This document shows positions 11,601 to 19,092 of a DNA stretch of 45,817 nucleotides, piece after piece. Every line of letters begins with the position of its first letter. Position 1 is the first letter of the stretch. The translations under genes and the position numbers were made by a program. The stretch is from DASPJQ01 sp035299065 (GTDB taxonomy: Bacteria > Bacteroidota > Bacteroidia > Flavobacteriales_D > UBA2798): the NCBI GenBank assembly GCA_035299065.1, contig DATGXI010000155.1, positions 1 to 45,817 on the forward strand. The letters are read 5' to 3'. The notes under the pieces were generated by a model. That model did not search any database. It was not told where the DNA came from and saw only the letters and a list, made by a program, of their open reading frames with translations.

Positions 11601-12842
11601 ATTGCAGCACGTTCATATACCAACTCGAACGGTACGGCAACCACTTCAGATGATTATACCTGTGCCGCAAATACGCCTGTTGATGTTGACTTCCAGGTAT
11701 CGCAATCAGGTAGCATTAGTGGCTTAATAAACTTTGGTACCAAAACACTAAAAAGTGTGGAAATTGTACTTACACCTGATAAGAGCAAATGGTCGCGTTG
11801 CCCGGTTATTGAAACAACCGATGATGTGCAATGGGCTACAGGTGCAACACACCAAAAACAAACAGTGAAAAACCTTCCTTCAGTTGATAAAAACGGTAAC
11901 CCGGGCGATGGTGTTGTAACCACCAATCCTGATGATGCCGACTTTATTGATGCAAAAGGTATGGGATGGTTCCCTGGTTATGTTATTGATGTTGAATCAG
12001 GAGTTCGTTTGAACGTAGCATTTGGTGAAGACTCGCGTTATGCTTCAGACAATGGTAAAGACATGGTTTGGAACCCAACATCAAAATTCTATGGTAATTT
12101 GGGTGAGCCTATTTGGGGTGGAAAGCACTACCTGTATGTATTTAACAATACATTAAGGGATACAAACTATTCAGCCGCACTTAAGAAAGTACCTATTTAC
12201 GATCATGGTGCAACGCTTCGTGAAGCGCTTTGGGCTGACCTTGCATCTGAAATTCCTCCAATGAGTAACTTCTGGGGATCGTGTTCATACGTTTGGTGTC
12301 CTAAATTATCAGAAGGATATGCGTTTAACAATCCGGCCAGCATGCCGTGCGAAGTACGCATGTCAATCAGGGTTACAAAACCATACGAACAGTTTAACAC
12401 CAGTGGAGTTTCGTTTGCGCTAAACAACTTTACAGGCGCAACCAACAATTGGTTCAACGTATATGAATTCTCTATGTCAGACCTTACATCATCAGTGAAT
12501 GTAACTGATTACAATGATTCAATACTTGCCTTAATAAACGTAGTGCCGAATCCTTATTATGCATACAGTTCTTACGAATCAAACCGTTTGGATAACCGCA
12601 TTAAGATCGTGAACCTGCCTGATGAGTGTACAATTCGCATCTACAACATTTCAGGACAATTGATACGCACAATTACCAAATCAACCAATACGATTACATC
12701 GGTTGACTGGGATTTGAAAAACCAAAAAGGAATTCCAATTGCAGGTGGCGTTTACCTCATGCATGTGGAGGTGCCTAATGTTGGCGAACGGGTGTTAAAA
12801 TGGTTTGGAGCTTTACGACCTACCGATTTGGATAACTTCTAA
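8661..12842 (+). CDS. Giant secreted protein with FlgD-like/T9SS-type C-terminal domain (paralogue 2)
   Basis: This 1393-residue exported protein has a signal peptide ending ANAWAYK, as in the first giant protein. The two proteins align from end to end with only short insertions. Shared blocks include QLMEFNNVSALLEQGGLL near residue 55, EVHAQAFAFNTDDEVNDM near 255, and the C-terminal VVPNPYYAYS ... RPTDLDNF. The C-terminal ~100 residues look like a FlgD-type Ig domain used as a T9SS sorting signal. It lies between the TonB-dependent receptor (28 bases upstream) and a PorV-like gene (33 bases downstream), so it is probably co-transcribed with both. Codon use is more uniform (GGT, AAC, CGT favoured) than in the first paralogue, which suggests higher expression. 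Function is unknown; a surface or matrix protein is likely. Confidence 0.85.
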   Translation: MKKQVLTVVLSAFIANAWAYKLNGTPATNNGNSGNGNNSMEMRAAGCAPGQARQLMEFNNVSALLEQGGLLFLDRSLGKPSYEVPKTEDGTGPKAIYGNSLWMGGKDFNDQLKAATIIKFRNSGNDFWAGPLIPGVATVDEATCAEYDKFYYANRAEVLAFYNDYTDDGTVSSIPSNIANWPAFGPSGQTLAPFYDADLSGDYDPSLGDMPWFQFKKTDTELPCGNDRRVTMYGDQAYWWVFNDKGNVHTESGGEPIGMEVHAQAFAFNTDDEVNDMTFYNYELINRSTQTLYKTYFGNFFDCDLGYYQDDYVGCDVSRGLGYYFNGDPDDATTSGSIGYGLNPPSIGVDYFQGPYQDADTLDNPLTTNYQNAVDSGGIPYTGIGIGYSDSVIDNERFGMREFMSYTGQGAPNANMSDPDNAPQAYNYLLGLWRDGSQLSFGGNGYPGQPGVTTTATDYIFFYDSDPYYWATRGAVVPATWREDLAGNTAADRRMIEASGPFTLEPGAYNNITVGIVYARASSGIPFESVELLLRADDKAQALFDNCFKILEGPNAPDVTTQELDKEVILMLSNNSNSNNYKERYQEADPFIILPEEAPFNSGSLTEEEIDSLYRSYRFQGYLIYQLANSDIKSGDLLDPDKARLVQQVDIKDGITKLLNWARDPVTGFVVPTLMVDGADVGIKHSFSIKTDAFTQSNLINHKTYYFMALAYASNNYKEFNPGTATDGQMKTFIQSRKTSSGEEVPVIEVIPHMPVVENGGTQANAVYGSGPIITRIEGRGNGGLDIQLTPESETAILADGFCEHPTYYGGEGKGPIEVKVIDPLNVTDHNFRVVFNDSANSADKATWTLMDLTTGESFDSDWGINILNEQIFPQFGFSITINQWLKKEVITDASTGTSKTYLRAELIRSDITYADQSQVWLDPVADEDGNTDRNWIRAGSVNNTGNTSLCEEAIYNDKLEYDIEQEFEKIIGGTVSPYHIAARSYTNSNGTATTSDDYTCAANTPVDVDFQVSQSGSISGLINFGTKTLKSVEIVLTPDKSKWSRCPVIETTDDVQWATGATHQKQTVKNLPSVDKNGNPGDGVVTTNPDDADFIDAKGMGWFPGYVIDVESGVRLNVAFGEDSRYASDNGKDMVWNPTSKFYGNLGEPIWGGKHYLYVFNNTLRDTNYSAALKKVPIYDHGATLREALWADLASEIPPMSNFWGSCSYVWCPKLSEGYAFNNPASMPCEVRMSIRVTKPYEQFNTSGVSFALNNFTGATNNWFNVYEFSMSDLTSSVNVTDYNDSILALINVVPNPYYAYSSYESNRLDNRIKIVNLPDECTIRIYNISGQLIRTITKSTNTITSVDWDLKNQKGIPIAGGVYLMHVEVPNVGERVLKWFGALRPTDLDNF

Positions 12843-12875
12843 ACCTAAAAACATTAATAAAGAAATTTTGACCTT

Positions 12876-13943
12876 ATGAAAACAAAATATATTTCAATGT
12901 TACTACTGGCCACGTGTTTTTCGGGCCAGGTGTTTGCAGGTAACGAAGACCGCGTAGGTAGTGCAGGAGCAACCGAATTGCTTTTGAACCCATGGAGCCG
13001 TAGTTTGGCAATGGGAAGTGCAAATGTTGCTACCGTTTCGGGGCTTGAAGGTGCATTTATCAATATAGGTGGACTAGCCATGTTGAATAAAATGGAACTG
13101 GCAGCAGTTCGCACCAACTTGTATGGTAAGGATGGGGTTAAAGTGAATTCACTTGGGTTCGGTACAAAAGTGGGTGAGTCAAGTGTAATTGCATTAACCT
13201 ACACCGGATTAAATTTTGGTGACATTCCTGTAACTACAGTTGATAATCCTGAAGGTTTGGGAACTACATTCTCACCTCGTTATACCATTTTGGGATTGGC
13301 GTATGCACGTACCTTCTCAAACAGTATTTATGGCGGTATACAATTAAAAATCGTGAACGAGTCAATTGCAAATGCTAAATCAACCGGTGTTGCTTTTGAT
13401 GCAGGTATTAAATACGTAACAGGCGAAAAAGATCAGATTAAATTTGGTATCAACCTTAAAAATGTTGGTCCTCCAATGTCATACAGTGGTGATGGTTTTG
13501 CGGTAACATCAACCTTTGATGCCGTAACACCTGTAAATGATTTCCAGTCAACAACTGAAATCCGATCAGCTAAATTTGAATTGCCTTCACAGGTAAACAT
13601 TTCTTTTGGCTACGATTTTCTTTTTGGTGAAACCGGAAAATTAACCGCTGTTGGTTGCTATACCTCTAATTCATTTTCAAAAGATAATTACCGCCTGGGT
13701 TTGGAGTATGTTCACACCCTTAAAAAGGCACAATTTGGTGTAAGGGCCGGTTATAACTACGAAAAAGGTATTTTTAAAGCCGATACCCGTACAACTGCTT
13801 TCCCTGGCCCAGCGGCTGGTGTAAGTGTTGATTTTGGAAAAGATTCAAAGGCTGGCAGTTTAATTGGTATTGATTACACCTTTCAACCAGTAAGTTACAT
13901 GGCTTCAACCCATACGGTTGGATTGCGCATTACGCTTAAGTAA
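12876..13943 (+). CDS. PorV/PorQ-family outer-membrane protein
   Basis: This 355-residue exported beta-barrel protein has a signal peptide at about residues 1-21 (ending GQVFA). The first mature segment has the family pattern GSAGATELLLNPWSRSLAMG followed by VSGLEGAFINIGGLA. This resembles PorV/PorQ (UPF0164), FadL-like barrels that in T9SS receive or carry cargo at the outer membrane. The remainder alternates amphipathic strands and ends in GLRITLK. It is the last gene of the receptor / giant protein operon; a terminator hairpin begins 28 bases after its stop. A dedicated PorV-like partner for the giant protein is an inference from position. It could also be a general barrel of the same fold. 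Confidence 0.82.
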   Translation: MKTKYISMLLLATCFSGQVFAGNEDRVGSAGATELLLNPWSRSLAMGSANVATVSGLEGAFINIGGLAMLNKMELAAVRTNLYGKDGVKVNSLGFGTKVGESSVIALTYTGLNFGDIPVTTVDNPEGLGTTFSPRYTILGLAYARTFSNSIYGGIQLKIVNESIANAKSTGVAFDAGIKYVTGEKDQIKFGINLKNVGPPMSYSGDGFAVTSTFDAVTPVNDFQSTTEIRSAKFELPSQVNISFGYDFLFGETGKLTAVGCYTSNSFSKDNYRLGLEYVHTLKKAQFGVRAGYNYEKGIFKADTRTTAFPGPAAGVSVDFGKDSKAGSLIGIDYTFQPVSYMASTHTVGLRITLK

Positions 13944-13957
13944 TCCAGGAATTTTAG

Positions 13958-13965
13958 TATATTTG
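13958..13965 (+). promoter_or_regulatory. -7 type element upstream of greA
   Basis: TATATTTG is an exact match to the Bacteroidota TAnnTTTG element. Transcription would begin just upstream of the hairpin at 13971-14007, which would place that hairpin at the extreme 5' end of the greA transcript. Confidence 0.55.
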
Positions 13966-13970
13966 TATTG

Positions 13971-14014
13971 CAGGAATCCTCTGCCCGGTAAGGGTGGAGG
14001 ATTCTTGTTTTTTT
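13971..14014 (+). terminator. Terminator-like hairpin between the PorV-like gene and greA
   Basis: CAGGAATCCTC at 13971-13981 pairs with GAGGATTCTTG at 13997-14007, with one G-T wobble. Seven T residues follow at 14008-14014. It can end the receptor operon. It also lies between the greA promoter element and the greA start codon, so it could act as a leader attenuator. Confidence 0.88.
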
Positions 14015-14026
14015 AAACAATTGATT

Positions 14027-14500
14027 ATGTCACAGTTAACCTACGTTACCCCAGAAGGTTTGGCTAAATTAAAGGCCGAACTGAAAGAGCTGCAGACCGT
14101 TGAAAGGCCAAAAATTTCGGCACAAATAGCTGAAGCACGCGACAAAGGCGACCTTTCTGAAAATGCAGAATACGATGCAGCCAAAGAAGCCCAGGGCTTA
14201 CTTGAAATGCGTATTTCAAAACTGAATACCCTCATTTCAAATTGCCGCATTATTGATGAAAGCCTTCTTGATAATTCCAAGGTTTTAATTCTGTCAACCA
14301 TCAGGATGAAAAACCTGAACAACAACACAGAAGTTAAGTATACGCTTGTTGCTGAAAAGGAAGCTGATTTGAAAGCAGGAAAAATTTCGGTGGATTCACC
14401 AATAGGAAAAGGATTGTTGGGTAAAGCCGTTGGCGAAATAGCCGAAATAAAAATTCCATCAGGCGTACTTAAATTCGAAATACTGGAAATTACACGCTAA
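14027..14500 (+). CDS. greA: Transcription elongation factor GreA
   Basis: This 157-residue protein rescues backtracked RNA polymerase by stimulating transcript cleavage. An N-terminal coiled coil with the family signature (LKAELKELQTVERPKI, ARDKGDLSENAEYDAAKEAQ) carries the acidic tip residues. A C-terminal FKBP-like domain follows (SPIGKGLLGKAVGE). I start at 14027 (MSQLTYVT), which gives normal GreA length. An upstream in-frame start at 13994 would lie inside the terminator hairpin and add unrelated residues. The HIT-family gene follows two bases after the stop, so the two are probably co-transcribed. Confidence 0.95.
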   Translation: MSQLTYVTPEGLAKLKAELKELQTVERPKISAQIAEARDKGDLSENAEYDAAKEAQGLLEMRISKLNTLISNCRIIDESLLDNSKVLILSTIRMKNLNNNTEVKYTLVAEKEADLKAGKISVDSPIGKGLLGKAVGEIAEIKIPSGVLKFEILEITR

Positions 14501-14502
14501 CC

Positions 14503-14892
14503 ATGGCAACACTTTTTTCAAAAATTATTGCAGGTGAAATTCCCTGCCATAAAATTGAAGAGAACGAAAAATTTCTGGCTTTTTTAGACATTGCTCCATT
14601 GGTTAAAGGCCATACATTGGTGGTTCCTAAGGTTGAAACCGATTACATTTTTGATCTCAATGACGAATACCTGCAAGAGATCATGGTGTTTGCCAAAAAT
14701 GTTGCAGCAAAAGTTCGAAAAGCCATGCCTTGCCAGCGAATTGGTGTAGCCGTAATAGGATTGGAAGTACCGCACGCACATGTTCACCTGGTACCCATCA
14801 ACAGTGCTGATGATTTGAATTTTACCCGTCCTAAATTAAAATTGACCCAGGAAGAACTGATAGAAATTGCAGCAGCCATCAATAAAGTATAA
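14503..14892 (+). CDS. HIT-family nucleotide-binding hydrolase
   Basis: This 129-residue protein has the histidine-triad motif PHAHVHLVP at residues 90-98 (H91, H93, H95). The N-terminal FSKIIAGEIPCHKI and the GHTLVVPK segment are typical of the Hint/HinT branch, which hydrolyses purine nucleotide phosphoramidates such as AMP-lysine. The start is two bases after the greA stop, and serS follows 24 bases later. This suggests a greA-HIT-serS unit. The physiological substrate cannot be told from sequence. Confidence 0.93.
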   Translation: MATLFSKIIAGEIPCHKIEENEKFLAFLDIAPLVKGHTLVVPKVETDYIFDLNDEYLQEIMVFAKNVAAKVRKAMPCQRIGVAVIGLEVPHAHVHLVPINSADDLNFTRPKLKLTQEELIEIAAAINKV

Positions 14893-14916
14893 TATCATTT
14901 TCAAAAAATAGTTTTC

Positions 14917-16191
14917 ATGATTGAGTTAACACGGGTACGCGAAAATAAACAGGAAGTAATTGATCGCCTAAAAAAAAGACCCATTGCCGATATTGAACAA
15001 CGCATCAACACGGTTGAAAGCCTTGATGCCGAAAAACGAAAAATACAGCAGGAAGCCGAGAGTTTGCAGGCTGAAATGAATGCTGTATCAAAAGAAATAG
15101 GAAAATTAATGGCTTCCGGAAAAAAAGAGGAAGCTGAAGCAGCCCGTACAAAAACAGGCAACATTAAATCAACCATACAATCATTGAACGAAAAACTGGC
15201 GCAAAAAGACCAGGAATTGCTTCAATTGCTCTATACAATTCCAAACACGCCTTCAGCCAGGGTTCCGGTTGGAAAAACACCTGAAGAAAACGCAATTGTT
15301 TTTACCGAAGGAAGCGTTCCTGAATTGCATGAAAATGCACAACCACACTGGGAACTTGCAGCTAAATACAATTTAATTGATTTTGAGTTGGGCGTAAAAA
15401 TTACCGGTGCAGGATTTCCCGTATACAAAGGCAAAGGTGCAAAATTGCAACGCGCACTTATTTCATTTTTTCTTGATGAGGCCATTGCGGCCGGTTATGG
15501 AGAAATGATTCCGCCCCTTATGGTAAATGAAGACTCAGGATTTGGCACAGGACAATTGCCCGATAAAGAAGGACAAATGTACCACGATGCAACGGATAAT
15601 TTATACCTGATTCCAACAGCAGAAGTTCCATTAACAAACGTTTACCGCGATGTGATTCTGAAAGAAGAGGAATTCCCAGTAAAAATTTGTGGGTATACAC
15701 CATGTTTCAGGCGCGAAGCTGGTTCATATGGAAAAGATGTGCGCGGGTTAAACCGTTTGCACCAGTTTGATAAAGTAGAAATTGTGCAATTGCAGCATCC
15801 TGATAAATCATATGAAACCCTTGAGCAAATGGTGGAACATGTAAAAGGATTATTGCAAAAACTTGAATTGCCATACCGTGTTGCATTACTTTGCGGAGGC
15901 GATATGGGATTTGCATCAGCTATGACTTATGACATGGAAGTGTTTTCTGCAGCGCAACAACGTTGGCTCGAGGTTTCGTCAATTTCAAATTTCGAAACGT
16001 TCCAGGCTAACCGGTTAAAACTTCGCTATAAAGATGCAACAGGTAAAACAAAACTGGCGCATACCTTAAATGGAAGTGCGCTTGCTTTACCACGCATTGT
16101 GGCATCGTTACTTGAAAACAATCAAACACCCGAAGGCATTAAAATACCCAAAGCATTGGTGCCTTATACCGGTTTTGACATTATCAATTAG
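14917..16191 (+). CDS. serS: Seryl-tRNA synthetase
   Basis: This 424-residue class II synthetase charges tRNA-Ser. An N-terminal antiparallel coiled coil (about residues 25-105), which recognises the long variable arm, is followed by the catalytic domain. Visible motifs are TAEVPLTN near 230, motif 2 with FRREAGSYGKDVRGLNRLHQF near 265-285 (split here as FRREAGSYGKD and RLHQF), and motif 3 with LNGSALALPR near 385. Length is normal for bacterial SerRS. The lipoprotein gene downstream starts seven bases after the stop. No T-box or other leader was seen. Confidence 0.96.
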   Translation: MIELTRVRENKQEVIDRLKKRPIADIEQRINTVESLDAEKRKIQQEAESLQAEMNAVSKEIGKLMASGKKEEAEAARTKTGNIKSTIQSLNEKLAQKDQELLQLLYTIPNTPSARVPVGKTPEENAIVFTEGSVPELHENAQPHWELAAKYNLIDFELGVKITGAGFPVYKGKGAKLQRALISFFLDEAIAAGYGEMIPPLMVNEDSGFGTGQLPDKEGQMYHDATDNLYLIPTAEVPLTNVYRDVILKEEEFPVKICGYTPCFRREAGSYGKDVRGLNRLHQFDKVEIVQLQHPDKSYETLEQMVEHVKGLLQKLELPYRVALLCGGDMGFASAMTYDMEVFSAAQQRWLEVSSISNFETFQANRLKLRYKDATGKTKLAHTLNGSALALPRIVASLLENNQTPEGIKIPKALVPYTGFDIIN

Positions 16192-16198
16192 AAAAAAC

Positions 16199-16792
16199 AT
16201 GCGTCAATACGCCTTTATTTTTTTATGTGTTTTATGCAGCTGTGCAGGTACCTCACGCGAAAGTGATATAAAAACCCTTGACAGTTTAAAAAATGAAGTG
16301 ATGGAAATTAAAGACGCATTTCCTAAACTTGATACCACACTTACAGCAAACATTAACCAGGAAGTATCGGCACAGTTAAAGGTGTTAAAGTCGGTCTACA
16401 TGCCCGACTCCATTGACATTGATGTTGCTGACCTAATAAATAATTACCAGGCCTTTCGCAAAGAGCATGCCCGTTTTAAAATGCAGCGCATTCGCATAAA
16501 ACGTGAAATTCCCTATACAATCTCTCAGTTGGATGCGTTGATTACCGACCTTAAAAACAAATCGCTGGGTAAAAAAGATGCCCAAAAATTTGTTGAAACC
16601 GAGACAAAGGCTGCTACCACACTCATTAAACTATTTACCGATCTCAATGAGCAGCTAAAAGCGGTTGACAGCGCCTTTACTGGCACCCGGGTGAAAATGA
16701 ACAGGTTTATTGATAGCCTGGCAGCCGACTCAGCCAATATACAGGCCATACGGTTAAAATTACTTAAAGCCCGAACTAAAAGGCGTAAATAG
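16199..16792 (+). CDS. Predicted lipoprotein, helical
   Basis: This 197-residue protein begins MRQYAFIFLCVLCSCAGTS. The lipobox LCSC points to lipidation at Cys15. The rest is almost wholly alpha-helical and charged, with likely coiled-coil stretches (about 25-65 and 95-180) and a basic tail ending KARTKRRK. I chose 16199 because a longer frame from 16070 runs through the serS coding sequence and would bury the lipobox. No family was recognised. It sits between serS and a TPR protein and may act with the latter in the envelope; that is inference only. Confidence 0.75.
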   Translation: MRQYAFIFLCVLCSCAGTSRESDIKTLDSLKNEVMEIKDAFPKLDTTLTANINQEVSAQLKVLKSVYMPDSIDIDVADLINNYQAFRKEHARFKMQRIRIKREIPYTISQLDALITDLKNKSLGKKDAQKFVETETKAATTLIKLFTDLNEQLKAVDSAFTGTRVKMNRFIDSLAADSANIQAIRLKLLKARTKRRK

Positions 16793-16844
16793 GCGTATAT
16801 TGAACCTATTAAGAATTAAGGCGTATTATATATAAAAGACCCCT

Positions 16845-18662
16845 GTGCGTTATTTACTAGTTCCCATATTTTTTCTGCTGAGCCTAAAGGGTTTTTGCCA
16901 ACCGTCAACCGACCAGCAATTGGCCGTACACTATTATCAGAATGGTGAATTTGACAAGGCGCACATGTATTTTGAAAACCTTTACAATGCACAGCCAACC
17001 AGTTTTTATTACTCGTATTTATTCAAGTGCAAGCTTGAGTTGAAAGACTATAAAGAAGCCGAAAAACTTGTAAAAAAACAACAAAAAAGGGAGTCCCGAA
17101 ATTTATCGCTTTACCTGGACCTTGCCACCGTGTACGAACTCATGGGCGAAACAAAAAAATCGGGTGACGAGGCCGATAAAGCCATCAAAGAACTTACCCC
17201 GGACTATACGCAAATATCACAATTGGGCGAAGCGTTCAGGAATCGGAACATGCTTGACAAGGCCTATCAAACTTACGTAAAAGGTGAACAGTTGCTGGCC
17301 AACCCAAACCAGTTTGCCATTCCAAAAGCCGAAATACTGGCGCAAAAAGGCGATTACGAAAAAATGTTTCAAACGTATTTTGACCTGATTGATTACAATA
17401 ACGACTATGTAAACCTTGTACAAACCTCATTGAGCGTAATTGTAAATTTTGAAGATGAAAAAGATGTAAAGGTTGAATTGCTTCGTGCGGAAATATTAAA
17501 ACGCGTTCAAAAAAATCCGTCAAGCGAACCTTATACCGACATGCTTGTATGGTATTTCCAGCAAAAAAATGATTTTGGAAGTGCGTTTACACAAGTAAAA
17601 GCATTGGACAAACGTTTAAAACTGGATGGACAAAAAGTAAGTGAATTTGCTGCACTGTGCATTAACAATGACCAGTTTGAAATTGCTGCCAAAGCGTATG
17701 ATTACATTGTGTTGCTTGGGCCCAATGCGCCTTATTACTACCCGGCACAAACCGGTTTGATTGATGTGTTGTACCAAAAAATTGCGGTAAAAGGGTATTA
17801 TACGCCCGAGGAATTAACCATGCTTGAATCCAACTGCCAAAAAATTATTACCGAGTTTGGCGATGGTGCTGAAACAGCATCGTTAAAAGTGAAGTTGGCC
17901 CATGTACAGGCTTTTTACCTGCACAAAATAAAAGAAGCAAGTGAACTGCTTGAAAAAGCCCTGGAGCAGGGTGGAAGCACCGAAATGCAAAAGGCTGAAA
18001 TGAAAATGGAACTGGCCGATATTTTATTGCTCAACGGAAATATTTGGGACGCCTCATTGTATTATTCGCAGGTTGAAAAAGCGTATAAACACGATGTAAT
18101 TGGCCACGAAGCAAAGTTTCGCAATGCACGCGTGTTTTATTACAGCCATGATTATAAATGGTCACAATCACAGCTTGATGTATTGAAAACATCAACCAGT
18201 AAACTAATTTCAAACGATGCCATGAATTTGTCGTTGCTCATAACTGAAAATTTAGGGCTTGACAGTATTCCCGAACCATTGAATTATTACAGCGAGGCCG
18301 AATTGTTGTTTTTCCAGAATAAGGATGACGAAGCCATAAGGAAAATTGATTCCATGAACAAGGAATATCCGTTTCATTCATTAGCCGATGAAGCCTTGTT
18401 TTTACAATTTAAAGTGGCAAAGAAAAAAGGGAACATGGACCAGGCTAAAAAATTACTGGATGAAATCATTTTAAAATTTCCCAATGATATTTTAGGAGAT
18501 GATGCCATTTTTAATCTTGGAGAAATGTACCATTACCACTACAAAGACCTTGAAAAGGCCCAGGAAATGTACAAGAAAATTATTTTTGACTACCCGGGAA
18601 GCCTGTATGAAGTGGAGGCAAGGAAAAGGTTCCGGATACTCAGGGGAGAGAAAATCAACTAA
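16845..18662 (+). CDS. Exported tetratricopeptide-repeat protein
   Basis: This 605-residue protein has a hydrophobic N-terminus (MRYLLVPIFFLLSLKGFCQ) that looks like a signal peptide. Many helical TPR-like repeats follow, for example YYQNGEFDKAHMYFENLY near 30 and MDQAKKLLDEIILKFPND and LEKAQEMYKKIIFDYPGS near the C-terminus. The start is GTG at 16845: a stop codon lies in frame 12 bases upstream, and no ATG is available before the signal sequence. TPR proteins of this type usually scaffold envelope complexes. The partner is not evident. A heptanucleotide repeat array begins directly after the stop codon. Confidence 0.85.
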   Translation: MRYLLVPIFFLLSLKGFCQPSTDQQLAVHYYQNGEFDKAHMYFENLYNAQPTSFYYSYLFKCKLELKDYKEAEKLVKKQQKRESRNLSLYLDLATVYELMGETKKSGDEADKAIKELTPDYTQISQLGEAFRNRNMLDKAYQTYVKGEQLLANPNQFAIPKAEILAQKGDYEKMFQTYFDLIDYNNDYVNLVQTSLSVIVNFEDEKDVKVELLRAEILKRVQKNPSSEPYTDMLVWYFQQKNDFGSAFTQVKALDKRLKLDGQKVSEFAALCINNDQFEIAAKAYDYIVLLGPNAPYYYPAQTGLIDVLYQKIAVKGYYTPEELTMLESNCQKIITEFGDGAETASLKVKLAHVQAFYLHKIKEASELLEKALEQGGSTEMQKAEMKMELADILLLNGNIWDASLYYSQVEKAYKHDVIGHEAKFRNARVFYYSHDYKWSQSQLDVLKTSTSKLISNDAMNLSLLITENLGLDSIPEPLNYYSEAELLFFQNKDDEAIRKIDSMNKEYPFHSLADEALFLQFKVAKKKGNMDQAKKLLDEIILKFPNDILGDDAIFNLGEMYHYHYKDLEKAQEMYKKIIFDYPGSLYEVEARKRFRILRGEKIN

Positions 18663-18748
18663 TCTCGAATCTCGAATTTCGAATTCCGAATTTCGAATTC
18701 TGGGTTTTCGGTTTCGAATTTCTAGCGTCTTGTGTCTGGCGTCTTTTT
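18663..18748. repeat. Degenerate heptanucleotide tandem repeat
   Basis: Starting on the first base after the TPR stop codon, units read TCTCGAA, TCTCGAA, TTTCGAA, TTCCGAA, TTTCGAA, TTCTGGG, TTTTCGG, TTTCGAA. After a two-base slip they continue as TCTAGCG, TCTTGTG, TCTGGCG, TCTTTTT. The period is seven, as in the array at 15-89. The end of this array carries the TTG that could serve as the upstream promoter element for the DUF4286 gene. Confidence 0.8.
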
Positions 18749-18759
18749 TACTATATTTA
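18730..18759 (+). promoter_or_regulatory. Candidate promoter of the DUF4286 gene
   Basis: TTG at 18730-18732 is followed after 19 bases by TATATTTA at 18752-18759, close to TAnnTTTG. The start codon at 18764 is only four bases beyond, so the transcript would be leaderless or nearly so. The upstream half lies in the heptanucleotide repeat. Confidence 0.4.
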
Positions 18760-18763
18760 CAAC

Positions 18764-19084
18764 ATGATAATCTACAACGTTACCGTAAACATTGATGATG
18801 ACATTCACCACGAATGGGTAAAATGGATGCGCGAGGTGCATATACCTGACGTATTGAAAACCGGTTGTTTTCACGAGGCGCGTTTTGCCCGTGTAATGGT
18901 TGACGAGCAAATGGGAATAACTTATTCAACCCAGTATTTGTGTGACAGTGAAAAGGTATTGCAACATTATGCCGATAATTTTGCACCCGCTTTGCAAAAG
19001 GATTTTAAGGACAAGTACGAAGGAAAATTCAATGTTTTTAGAACGCAGCTGGAAATTGTTGATGTATTAGTGGTAAATCGTTAA
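18764..19084 (+). CDS. DUF4286-family protein
   Basis: This 106-residue soluble protein has the DUF4286 pattern: MIIYNVTVNID, WVKWMREVHIPDVL, TYSTQYLC, and LQHYADNFAPALQKDF followed by YEGKF near the end. The fold is probably a ferredoxin-like dimeric alpha/beta barrel, and the biochemical role of the family is not known to me. It is eight bases upstream of a membrane-protein gene that overlaps rsmA, so it is likely part of a DUF4286 / membrane protein / rsmA unit. Confidence 0.85.
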   Translation: MIIYNVTVNIDDDIHHEWVKWMREVHIPDVLKTGCFHEARFARVMVDEQMGITYSTQYLCDSEKVLQHYADNFAPALQKDFKDKYEGKFNVFRTQLEIVDVLVVNR

Positions 19085-19092
19085 TTGGCAAA

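Noticed and set aside
13994..14026. Upstream start for greA giving 168 residues
   Set aside because: It lies within the terminator-like hairpin and adds residues not found in GreA; 14027 gives the normal length.
16070..16198. Longer start for the lipoprotein gene
   Set aside because: It would overlap the end of serS in another frame and place the lipobox 43 residues inside the protein.
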